Positions 7,240-13,452 of a DNA stretch of 15,609 nt are shown here, one piece after another. Where the stretch lies: contig CAMDLJ010000022.1 of NCBI GenBank assembly GCA_945901665.1, positions 1-15,609 on the forward strand. Reading direction: 5' to 3'. The position numbers and the translations under genes were made by a program. The notes under the pieces are model-generated. The model was given only the letters and a program-made list of their open reading frames with translations, had not been told where the DNA came from and searched no databases. How positions within the stretch are numbered: the first letter of the stretch is position 1; each line of letters begins with the position of its first letter. Origin of the DNA: Bordetella parapertussis. Its GTDB lineage: Bacteria; Pseudomonadota; Gammaproteobacteria; Burkholderiales; Burkholderiaceae.

Positions 7240-7245
7240 GCCATT

Positions 7246-8667
7246 TCACCCTTGCGGGCTTTGTTTGTCGCTGCGGGAGGCCGCAAAGGCGATCAATTGT
7301 TGGGCCAAATCGGGCTGGCTCAACAGTCCTTGGCGCACCCCGCGCACCCAGTGGGCCCAAGATTTCAAGTCAGCCTCGCTCAGCGTGGGTGGGCATTGCG
7401 CGGTGTCAGCGTTCCAGGCCTGGTGGGTTTGGACCAGACTGCGCGGCGCACCCCAAGCGCTCAAAAAAGCGGCCAGTTTGGTGTGGTGCACGCCATCGTC
7501 TTGCGGGTAAACCTGCCACACAAAGGCTTGGCCGGCCCAGATGGCGCGCACCCAAGAATCCTCGCCGCGCACCAAATTCAGGTCGTGACGGGCCAGCAAC
7601 GCATCAAACTCGACCTGGCTGACCCAAGGCAAATGGGTGATGCGCAATGCCCCGTCACCCTTGGCACCGCGATGCGCTTGCCAGGCTTGCACGGCCCGAC
7701 TCGCCCGACCGGCGCAAACGGATACATCGATGGTCTGCGGCCCATCGGCCCAAGCCGTGAGCCAGGTGGGCAAGGACGCGGGCTCATAACAAAACAGCAG
7801 CACGCGCCAGGCCGCTTGGGCGGCATGGACGTGGGTGCGGCCCACTTGGGTGGGGTGGCCACAAGCGCTGTGGCCAGCGGTTTTGGCGTTGGAGGCGATG
7901 GAGGCGATGGAGGTGATGGAGGTTGAGATAAGGGCAGGAGCAGGAGCAGGAGCAGAAGCAGAAGCAGAAGCAGAAGCAGAAGCAGAAGCAGGGTAGGCGT
8001 CCAGCACTTTTGGGTCGGGCTGTTGGGCTGCCAGGGTTTGGGGGGGCAAGGGGTGCAGCAAACCGCCGGTTTGGGCCGTGAAGCCAGGGTAAAAAAACCA
8101 TTTTTGCAAGCCGCGTGCCGGGCCGCTCATCACCGGCGAGGGCAGGCCATGCAAGCGCTCGACATGGGCCTCGGCGCTCAAATACTCCAGGTTGATCCAC
8201 ACGGGTGCTGGGCGCTCGGCGGCCAAGGCGGCCTGCACAGCCTGAGGCAGCTCACAGCCAAATGCCTCGATCACCCCATGCATGGGTGCCGCAGATGCTG
8301 ACGCCGCTGCCAGCGATGTCTGGCTGTGTGCCTGGGCTGCACTTGACCCGTGTCCGATGTCTGCGGGGAGGGGGCCATGCAGTTCGGGCCAGTGCGGTGC
8401 AATCTCTGGCGGCCAAGGCAGGACACGCACGCCTGGATGCCCCTGCGGGGCCATCCATTGCAAATCCTGGGGCTGGTCCACCCACAGCCGCACCCGATGC
8501 CCCAGCCCTGCCAAGTGACAGGCCAAGCGCCAGCACACACCCAGGTCGCCATGGTTGTCGATGACGCGGCAAAACACATCCCACAGCATGGCGGGCTGGG
8601 CTGGCGCCGTGCCGCTGGGTGGCAAGCGGGCCGGTGCGGTTGGTGGGGGGTGGGCCAAATCGGGCAT
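7246..8667 (-). CDS. earP: EF-P arginine rhamnosyltransferase EarP, with low-complexity insertion
   Basis: A 473-residue protein matching EarP (DUF2331), a GT-B glycosyltransferase that moves rhamnose from dTDP-rhamnose to Arg32 of EF-P. Visible hallmarks are [21 protein letters not shown] (29-49) with catalytic-region Asp37 and Asp41, [10 protein letters not shown] (132-141), [22 protein letters not shown] (157-178) and the sugar-nucleotide region [10 protein letters not shown] (366-375) with YPQDDG (387-392). Members are usually about 370-400 residues. The excess is a Pro/Ala-rich N-terminus (1-26), an Ala/Ser-rich stretch near 107-129, and an insertion near 217-280 carrying (Ala-Ser)6, (Ala-Pro)3 and repeated Ser-Ile-Ala encoded by tandem DNA repeats. 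ATG 8667 is kept because a TATAAA box 5 bp upstream suits a leaderless start. Met27 (8589), directly before the conserved WDVFC, is a serious alternative. Neither has a clear ribosome site. Confidence 0.92.
   Translation of the reverse strand: MPDLAHPPPTAPARLPPSGTAPAQPAMLWDVFCRVIDNHGDLGVCWRLACHLAGLGHRVRLWVDQPQDLQWMAPQGHPGVRVLPWPPEIAPHWPELHGPLPADIGHGSSAAQAHSQTSLAAASASAAPMHGVIEAFGCELPQAVQAALAAERPAPVWINLEYLSAEAHVERLHGLPSPVMSGPARGLQKWFFYPGFTAQTGGLLHPLPPQTLAAQQPDPKVLDAYPASASASASASASAPAPAPALISTSITSIASIASNAKTAGHSACGHPTQVGRTHVHAAQAAWRVLLFCYEPASLPTWLTAWADGPQTIDVSVCAGRASRAVQAWQAHRGAKGDGALRITHLPWVSQVEFDALLARHDLNLVRGEDSWVRAIWAGQAFVWQVYPQDDGVHHTKLAAFLSAWGAPRSLVQTHQAWNADTAQCPPTLSEADLKSWAHWVRGVRQGLLSQPDLAQQLIAFAASRSDKQSPQG
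7891..7926. repeat. 9-bp tandem repeat inside earP
   Basis: The unit GGAGGCGAT occurs twice exactly, then as GGAGGTGAT and a partial GGAGGTTGA. On the minus (coding) strand the units encode repeated Ser-Ile-Ala / Ser-Ile-Thr in the low-complexity insertion of EarP. The unit is a multiple of three, so copy changes keep the frame. Confidence 0.85.
7934..7990. repeat. hexanucleotide microsatellite inside earP
   Basis: Three copies of GCAGGA (7934-7951) are followed by six exact copies of GCAGAA (7952-7987) and a partial unit. The coding strand is minus, where the units read as alternating Ala-Pro then Ala-Ser codons. Six exact copies suggest recent expansion by slippage. Gain or loss of units changes EarP length by two residues each without frameshift. 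Confidence 0.95.
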
Positions 8668-8672
8668 GGCTG

Positions 8673-8678
8673 TTTATA
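8673..8678 (-). promoter_or_regulatory. candidate -10 box of earP
   Basis: TATAAA on the minus strand (5 of 6 to TATAAT) ends 5 bases before the earP ATG at 8667, so transcription would start at or beside that ATG. A weak -35 TTGTGC (3 of 6) lies 15 bp upstream, over the uvrC -10-like box. Confidence 0.4.
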
Positions 8679-8694
8679 CCCTGTGCGCGCACGG

Positions 8695-8700
8695 CACAAT
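8695..8700 (+). promoter_or_regulatory. candidate -10 box of uvrC
   Basis: CACAAT (4 of 6 to consensus) is followed by exactly 7 bases and then the uvrC ATG at 8708, so the predicted transcript would begin at the start codon. TTTATA at 8673-8678 (4 of 6 to TTGACA) lies 16 bp upstream and is the same DNA as the earP -10 box on the other strand. Confidence 0.35.
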
Positions 8701-8707
8701 GCGGCGC

Positions 8708-10603
8708 ATGAGCGCCAAACCTGCGGATGCATTCCCCCCTGAACTGATGGCCCAGGTCGCGGCCTTGCCTGCACTGCCGGGCGTGTACCGCTATTTTGAT
8801 GCCGACGATCAGGTGCTGTATGTCGGCAAAGCGAATCATTTGAAGCGACGCGTATCCAGCTACTTTCAGCGCGAGCACGGCGGCACCCGCATTGGCCACA
8901 TGGTGGGCAAGAATGCCCGCATGGAGACCACCGTGGTGCGCTCGGAAGCCGAGGCATTGCTGCTGGAGAACAACCTCATCAAAAGCCTCAAGCCGCGCTA
9001 CAACATTTTGTTTCGCGACGACAAGAGCTACCCCTATGTGAAGATCACCCACGCCCGCGACAGCGGCAGCGAAACCACCGGCGGCGGTTCACCCAAATCG
9101 CACCAAGTCGCGCGCATGGTGTATTACCGGGGTGCGGTGGACAAACGCCACGATTACTTTGGCCCCTACCCCAGTGTGTGGGCGGTGCGCGAGGCCATGG
9201 AGCTGATCCAAAAGGTATTTCGCCTGCGCACCTGCGAGGACACGGTGTTCAACAACCGCTCGCGCCCGTGTTTGCTGTACCAAATTCGGCGCTGTTCGGG
9301 GCCGTGCGTGGGCCACACCTCGCTGGCCCAGCACGCGCGCGATGTGGACAGCGCCCAGCGCTTGTTGCGGGGCGAAACCCAAGAGGTGATGCAAGACCTG
9401 GAGCGGCGCATGTTGGCCCATGCCGACAAACTGGAGTTTGAGCAAGCGGCCGATTTGCGCAACCAGTTGAGCGCCTTGTCCAAAGTGCTGCACCAGCAAG
9501 CTGTGGACACGGTGGACGACCGCGATGTCGACGTGCTGGCGGTGCGGGTGAGCGGCGGCAAGGCCTGCGTCAACTTGGCCATGGTGCGCGGTGGGCGCCA
9601 CCTGGGTGACCGACCGTACTTCCCCGCCCATGTCGACGACGCACAACCGGTCGAGGTGTTGCAAGCCTTTGTGGCCCAACATTATTTAGAGGTGCCCGTG
9701 CCCCCCACCTTGGTGGCAAGCCATCCGATTGACAAAGCCTTGCTGGCGGCCTTGAGCGAGCAAACCGGTGTCCGCATCCATGCGGTGCACCAGCCGCGGG
9801 AGCAACGCCGGGTGTGGTTGGACATGGCCTTGCAAAACGCCGATTTGCAGCTCAACCGCTTGCTCGCCGAAGAGGGCTCGCAACAAGCGCGCACCCGCGC
9901 CTTGGCCGACGCCATGGAGTTGGCCGTGGAAGACCTGGATGGCTTGCGCATCGAGTGTTTTGACATCTCCCACACCGCAGGCGAAGCCACCCAGGCTTCG
10001 TGCGTGGTGTTTCAGCACCACAAAATGCAGTCTGCGGAGTACCGCCGCTACAACATCGAAGACATCACCGGTGGGGATGATTACGCTGCGATGCGCCAAG
10101 TGCTCATGCGCCGCTACAGCAAACTGGCCGAAGCGGTGCGTGCCGGTGAAGGCCGTTTGCCCGACCTGGTGTTGATCGATGGTGGCAAAGGCCAGGTGAG
10201 CATGGCGCGCGAGGTGTTTGAGCAACTGGGCCTGGATTTGTCGCGCATCGTTGGTGTGGAAAAAGGCGAGGGCCGCAAAGTGGGGTTGGAGGTGTTGGTG
10301 TTTGCCGATGGGCGCGACAAGCTCACCCTGCCCAAGGACTCAGCGGCCTTGATGCTGTTTGCCCAAATCCGCGACGAGGCGCACCGCTTTGCCATCACCG
10401 GCATGCGGGCCAAGCGCGCTCAGGTGCGCACCGGGGCCAGTAAATTGGAAGACATTGCCGGCATTGGCCCGAAAAAACGCGCCAAGTTGTTGCAGCGTTT
10501 TGGCGGCGTGCGCGGCGTGGCCGACGCGAGCGTTCAAGACCTGTGTGCGGTCGAAGGCATTTCGCCCGATCTGGCCCAAACCATTTACCAGGCTTTGCGC
10601 TGA
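8708..10603 (+). CDS. uvrC: excinuclease ABC subunit UvrC
   Basis: A 631-residue UvrC, which makes both incisions around a lesion in nucleotide excision repair after UvrA/UvrB loading. The N-terminal GIY-YIG nuclease has LPGVYRYFD (23-31), YVGKA (38-42) and catalytic Glu87 in LLLENNLIK. Cys176, Cys188, Cys196 and Cys200 have the 12-8-4 spacing of the UvrC iron-sulphur cluster. The UvrB-binding UVR motif is near 226-260. The RNase H-like 3' half has Asp419 in CFDISH, Asp458 in GGDDYAAM, Asp491 in LIDGGKG and His559 in IRDEAHRFA. Two helix-hairpin-helix motifs end the protein ([16 protein letters not shown] and [16 protein letters not shown]). A Gly/Ser-rich insert of about 16 residues near 117-133 is absent from E. 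coli UvrC. The frame is open upstream to 8555, but homology begins after ATG 8708; ATG 8699 is also possible. No Shine-Dalgarno is seen, which fits the leaderless model. Confidence 0.97.
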   Translation: MSAKPADAFPPELMAQVAALPALPGVYRYFDADDQVLYVGKANHLKRRVSSYFQREHGGTRIGHMVGKNARMETTVVRSEAEALLLENNLIKSLKPRYNILFRDDKSYPYVKITHARDSGSETTGGGSPKSHQVARMVYYRGAVDKRHDYFGPYPSVWAVREAMELIQKVFRLRTCEDTVFNNRSRPCLLYQIRRCSGPCVGHTSLAQHARDVDSAQRLLRGETQEVMQDLERRMLAHADKLEFEQAADLRNQLSALSKVLHQQAVDTVDDRDVDVLAVRVSGGKACVNLAMVRGGRHLGDRPYFPAHVDDAQPVEVLQAFVAQHYLEVPVPPTLVASHPIDKALLAALSEQTGVRIHAVHQPREQRRVWLDMALQNADLQLNRLLAEEGSQQARTRALADAMELAVEDLDGLRIECFDISHTAGEATQASCVVFQHHKMQSAEYRRYNIEDITGGDDYAAMRQVLMRRYSKLAEAVRAGEGRLPDLVLIDGGKGQVSMAREVFEQLGLDLSRIVGVEKGEGRKVGLEVLVFADGRDKLTLPKDSAALMLFAQIRDEAHRFAITGMRAKRAQVRTGASKLEDIAGIGPKKRAKLLQRFGGVRGVADASVQDLCAVEGISPDLAQTIYQALR

Positions 10604-10659
10604 GCCCAAAGTGGCCAGGGGTGGGTGTTTGTACGGGGTGCTGACGCAAAGCCCAGACC

Positions 10660-10665
10660 TAAAAT
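10660..10665 (+). promoter_or_regulatory. candidate -10 box of idnO
   Basis: TAAAAT (5 of 6 to consensus) is followed by exactly 7 bases and then ATG 10673, so the predicted transcript would begin on that start codon. No convincing -35 is seen at 15-18 bp. Confidence 0.35.
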
Positions 10666-10672
10666 GCAAACC

Positions 10673-11479
10673 ATGAATACCACCCCCACTTCTTCCTTGC
10701 CGGCCGCGCTGGCCATGTTCAACCTGACTGGCCGTGTGGCCTTGGTCACCGGCTCGGGCAGTGGCATTGGCCTGGCCTTGGCCGAGGGCTTGCGCAGCGC
10801 CGGTGCGCGGGTGGTGCTCAATGGGCGCAACCGCGACAAGTTGCTGGCCGCAGCCGACAAATTGCGCCAACTGCCCGGCCCCAGCGAGGGTGTTTTCATC
10901 CAGGCGTTTGACGCCACCGATGGCGCAGCGGTCAAGGCCGGTGTGGCTGAGATTGAGCGCAGCGTGGGGCCCATTGATATTTTGGTCAACAACGCCGGCA
11001 TGACGTTTCGGTCATCGCTGGAAACATTTCCGCCAGAGCAATGGCACAACATCATGCGGACCAATTTGGACAGCGCGTTTTATGTCTCGCAAGCGGTGGT
11101 GCCCGGCATGATGGCGCGCAAAGCGGGCAAGATCATCAACATTTGCTCGGTCATGAGCGAGTTGGGCCGCCCGGGCACCGCGCCCTATACCGCGTCCAAA
11201 GGGGCGCTGAAGATGCTGACCAAAGGCATGGCCGTGGACTGGGGGCCGCATGGCATCCAGGTCAACGGCATTGGCCCGGGTTACTTCAAAACCGAACTCA
11301 CCGAGGCCCTGGTCAACGATGCCAGCTTCAGCGGTTGGTTGATTGGCCGCACACCGGCCAAGCGCTGGGGCCAGGTGCAAGACCTGGTGGGTGCGGCGGT
11401 GTTTCTCAGCAGCGATGCATCGGCCTTTGTCAATGGCCATGTGTTGTATGTGGATGGCGGTGTCACCGCCTCGCTGTGA
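10673..11479 (+). CDS. idnO: gluconate 5-dehydrogenase / 5-keto-D-gluconate 5-reductase (SDR family)
   Basis: A 268-residue classical short-chain dehydrogenase. It shows the cofactor motif TGSGSGIG (26-33), NNAG (106-109), catalytic Ser159 and the pair Tyr172/Lys176 in YTASK. It closely follows IdnO along its length: INICSVMSELGR (155-166), KGALKMLTKGMAVD, VNGIGPGYFKTELTEALV and the end FVNGHVLYVDGG. IdnO reduces 5-ketogluconate to D-gluconate with NADPH in L-idonate catabolism. The neighbour 40 bp downstream matches IdnD, which makes 5-ketogluconate, and this strengthens the call. ATG 10673 is chosen because the protein then starts a normal distance before the fold and a TAAAAT box lies 7 bp upstream; ATG 10664 overlaps that box. 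No Shine-Dalgarno is evident. Other polyol SDR activities remain possible. Confidence 0.85.
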   Translation: MNTTPTSSLPAALAMFNLTGRVALVTGSGSGIGLALAEGLRSAGARVVLNGRNRDKLLAAADKLRQLPGPSEGVFIQAFDATDGAAVKAGVAEIERSVGPIDILVNNAGMTFRSSLETFPPEQWHNIMRTNLDSAFYVSQAVVPGMMARKAGKIINICSVMSELGRPGTAPYTASKGALKMLTKGMAVDWGPHGIQVNGIGPGYFKTELTEALVNDASFSGWLIGRTPAKRWGQVQDLVGAAVFLSSDASAFVNGHVLYVDGGVTASL

Positions 11480-11519
11480 CGCAGGGATTTTTTCGTTCAT
11501 TCATCAACCGAGTAGTCCC

Positions 11520-12557
11520 ATGCCCCAAGCCCTTGTGATCCACGGCGCCAACGATTTGCGCATTGAAGAAACCGCCGCAGAGCCTTTGGGCGAGCACCAA
11601 TTGCGGGTGCACATGCGCGCCGGTGGCATATGCGGCTCAGACCTGCATTACTACCAACACGGTGGCTTTGGCACGGTGCGGGTCAAGCAACCCATGGTGT
11701 TGGGTCACGAGGTGTCGGGCCAAGTGGTGGCCGTGGGTGCACAAGTGCAGGGCATGGCTGTGGGCACGCGGGTCGCCATTAGCCCCAGCCGGCCTTGTGG
11801 CCACTGCATGTTTTGCCAAAAGGGCCAGCACAGCCATTGCCTGCACATGCGGTTTTATGGCAGCGCCATGCCCTGGCCGCACATCCAAGGCGCCTTTCGG
11901 CAAGAGATGGTGATCGAGGCCTGGCAGGCCCATGCCGTGGCCGACCATGTGAGCGATGGCGAGGCGGCCATGGCCGAACCTTTGTCGGTGGCTCTGCACG
12001 CGGTGCGCCGTGCAGGCTCCTTGGCGGGTGCGCGGGTGCTGGTCACCGGTTGCGGCCCGATTGGTTCGCTGTGTGTGTTGGCCGCCCGTTGGGCGGGAGC
12101 GGCCGAGGTGGTGGCCACCGACATCACCGACCAAACCCTGGCCCGGGCGCGCCAGGTGGGGGCCGACCACACCATCAACACCGCGACCACGCCCGAGGGT
12201 TTGGATGCATTCAAAGCCAACAAGGGTCACTTTGATGTGCTGATTGAAGCCAGTGGCAATGCCAAGGCTTTGGTGGCCGCCTTTGACGTGTTGCGCCCAC
12301 GCGGCGTGATCGTGCAAGTGGGCACCGGTGGCGACACCACCATCCCGATGAATGTCTTGGTGGCCAAAGAGTTCGAGTGGCGCGGCACGTTTCGCTTCCA
12401 CGAAGAGTTTGCCTTGGCCGTGGAATTGATGAACCAGCGCCGCGTGGATGTCAAACCCCTGATCAGCCACAGCCTGCCGCACACCGAGTTCGCCCAGGCC
12501 TTTGCTTTGGCCGCTGACCGCACCCAATCGATGAAGGTGCAACTCAGCTTTGCTTGA
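11520..12557 (+). CDS. idnD: L-idonate 5-dehydrogenase (zinc MDR family)
   Basis: A 345-residue zinc-dependent medium-chain dehydrogenase. Catalytic zinc ligands are Cys38 in GGICGSDLHYY, His63 in LGHEVSG and the Glu153 region in MAEPLSVALHA. The structural zinc lobe has Cys93, Cys96, Cys99 and Cys107. The Rossmann motif GCGPIG is at 177-182. Several stretches match IdnD closely: GGICGSDLHYYQ, RFYGSAMPWPHIQGAF and the end region around RGTFRFHEEFALAV and MKVQLSF. IdnD oxidises L-idonate at C5 to 5-ketogluconate, which IdnO then reduces to gluconate. It follows idnO by 40 bp on the same strand, so the two probably form an operon. The Shine-Dalgarno is weak. A sorbitol or xylitol dehydrogenase role is the main alternative. 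The gene ends 108 bp from the convergent serB without an obvious terminator. Confidence 0.87.
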   Translation: MPQALVIHGANDLRIEETAAEPLGEHQLRVHMRAGGICGSDLHYYQHGGFGTVRVKQPMVLGHEVSGQVVAVGAQVQGMAVGTRVAISPSRPCGHCMFCQKGQHSHCLHMRFYGSAMPWPHIQGAFRQEMVIEAWQAHAVADHVSDGEAAMAEPLSVALHAVRRAGSLAGARVLVTGCGPIGSLCVLAARWAGAAEVVATDITDQTLARARQVGADHTINTATTPEGLDAFKANKGHFDVLIEASGNAKALVAAFDVLRPRGVIVQVGTGGDTTIPMNVLVAKEFEWRGTFRFHEEFALAVELMNQRRVDVKPLISHSLPHTEFAQAFALAADRTQSMKVQLSFA

Positions 12558-12665
12558 GCGCCGACGGATCACGCATTGCCGATCAAGCCGTGCCGATTCG
12601 GGCCGCTCGCCCCGTGGCGCACCTTGGGTGCTGGTGATGTCTGGGCTGCTGGGTGTGTGCCGGCG

Positions 12666-13391
12666 TCAATCTGGCTGCACCACTTTGAGCAAGCGATCCA
12701 GGCCACCTTGCTCAATGGACACCATGGCCTGGGCCCGCACGGCGGGTTTGGCGTGGTAAGCCACCGATAAACCCGCCAAGCCCATCATGGGCAAGTCGTT
12801 GGCGCCGTCGCCCATGGCAATGGCTTGGGCCGGGACAATGCCCAGTTGCGCGCAAGACTGCGCCAACTTGCGGCGTTTTTCTTCGCCGTCGCAAATATCG
12901 CCCCAATCCTGGTCCACCATGCGGCCGGTGAGCACGCCATTGGCGACTTCCAGCACATTGCTGCGGGTCTCGTCCAGGCCCAAGACATCGCGCACGCGGT
13001 CGGTGAAAAAGGTGAAGCCGCCACTCACCAGCAAGGTTTTCAGCCCCGCCTGTTGGCAGGCTTGCACCAGGGTTTGTGCGCCGGGGTTCAAGCGAAGTCG
13101 GTGTTGGTAGACCTCGTGCAGGGCGGACTCGGGCACCCCTTTGAGCAAGGCCACGCGTTGGCGCAAGCTGTCTTTGTAGTCTTTGATCTCGCCGCGCATG
13201 GCCGCCTCGGTGATCGCCGCCACCTCGGCCTTGCGCCCGGCGGCGTCGGCGATCTCGTCCACGCACTCGATGTTGATCAGCGTCGAGTCCATGTCAAACG
13301 CGATCAATTTGAAGTCTTGCAATCGCAAGGGGGCTTTGAAGCCTTGGATGTTCAGGCCTGGGGCGAAGGGGGTGGAGGTTGGCGTGCTCAT
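12666..13391 (-). CDS. serB: phosphoserine phosphatase
   Basis: A 241-residue HAD-superfamily phosphatase that makes L-serine from O-phosphoserine, the last step of serine synthesis. HAD motif I is AFDMDSTLIN with Asp33 (nucleophile) and Asp35. The cap follows with IECVDEIADAAG (41-52), motif II is LLVSGGF with Ser123, motif III lysines are near 172-175, and motif IV is MGDGANDLPMMG with Asp195 and Asp199. The spacing is that of SerB, not of a generic HAD enzyme. It lacks the ~80-residue N-terminal ACT-like region of longer SerB proteins and is the short form. It lies 61 bp after mfd on the same strand, probably co-transcribed. The ATG at 13391 overlaps (ATGA) the stop of a 12-codon upstream ORF; no Shine-Dalgarno is visible at this start, so coupling is possible. 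Confidence 0.95.
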   Translation of the reverse strand: MSTPTSTPFAPGLNIQGFKAPLRLQDFKLIAFDMDSTLINIECVDEIADAAGRKAEVAAITEAAMRGEIKDYKDSLRQRVALLKGVPESALHEVYQHRLRLNPGAQTLVQACQQAGLKTLLVSGGFTFFTDRVRDVLGLDETRSNVLEVANGVLTGRMVDQDWGDICDGEEKRRKLAQSCAQLGIVPAQAIAMGDGANDLPMMGLAGLSVAYHAKPAVRAQAMVSIEQGGLDRLLKVVQPD

Positions 13392-13426
13392 GAAATGGTT
13401 GACTGCGTTGGTTTATTGGCGCTCAT
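13388..13426 (-). CDS. possible 12-residue upstream ORF overlapping serB start
   Basis: The mfd-serB gap contains an ATG-to-TGA frame encoding MSANKPTQSTIS. Its TGA overlaps the serB ATG as ATGA. It has no clear Shine-Dalgarno of its own, so translation is unproven. The peptide carries two serines, but a run of the kind used in amino-acid attenuators is absent. Confidence 0.2.
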   Translation of the reverse strand: MSANKPTQSTIS

Positions 13427-13452
13427 CTTGGGGGGTGTTCTTGCAACAGAGA

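Noticed and set aside
6466..7926. 486-residue open frame on the plus strand, ending in repeated Gly-Gly-Asp
   Set aside because: It is antisense to efp and earP, both confidently identified; the Gly-Gly-Asp run is just the 9-bp earP repeat read backwards.
7891..7990. CRISPR-like array
   Set aside because: The units are short, contiguous and without spacers, and they lie inside a coding sequence, so this is simple tandem repetition.
8555..8707. N-terminal extension of uvrC in the open upstream frame
   Set aside because: UvrC homology begins after ATG 8708, and the extension would overlap the earP coding region and the shared promoters.
8252..9052. 266-residue minus-strand open frame spanning the earP start and the uvrC 5' end
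   Set aside because: It overlaps two well supported genes and has no recognisable domain.
11637..12572. 311-residue minus-strand open frame over idnD
   Set aside because: Antisense shadow; idnD has all zinc ligands and the Rossmann motif on the plus strand.
12558..12665. Convergent gap between idnD and serB searched for a terminator
   Set aside because: No stem followed by a T-run is visible on either strand; termination may be Rho-dependent.
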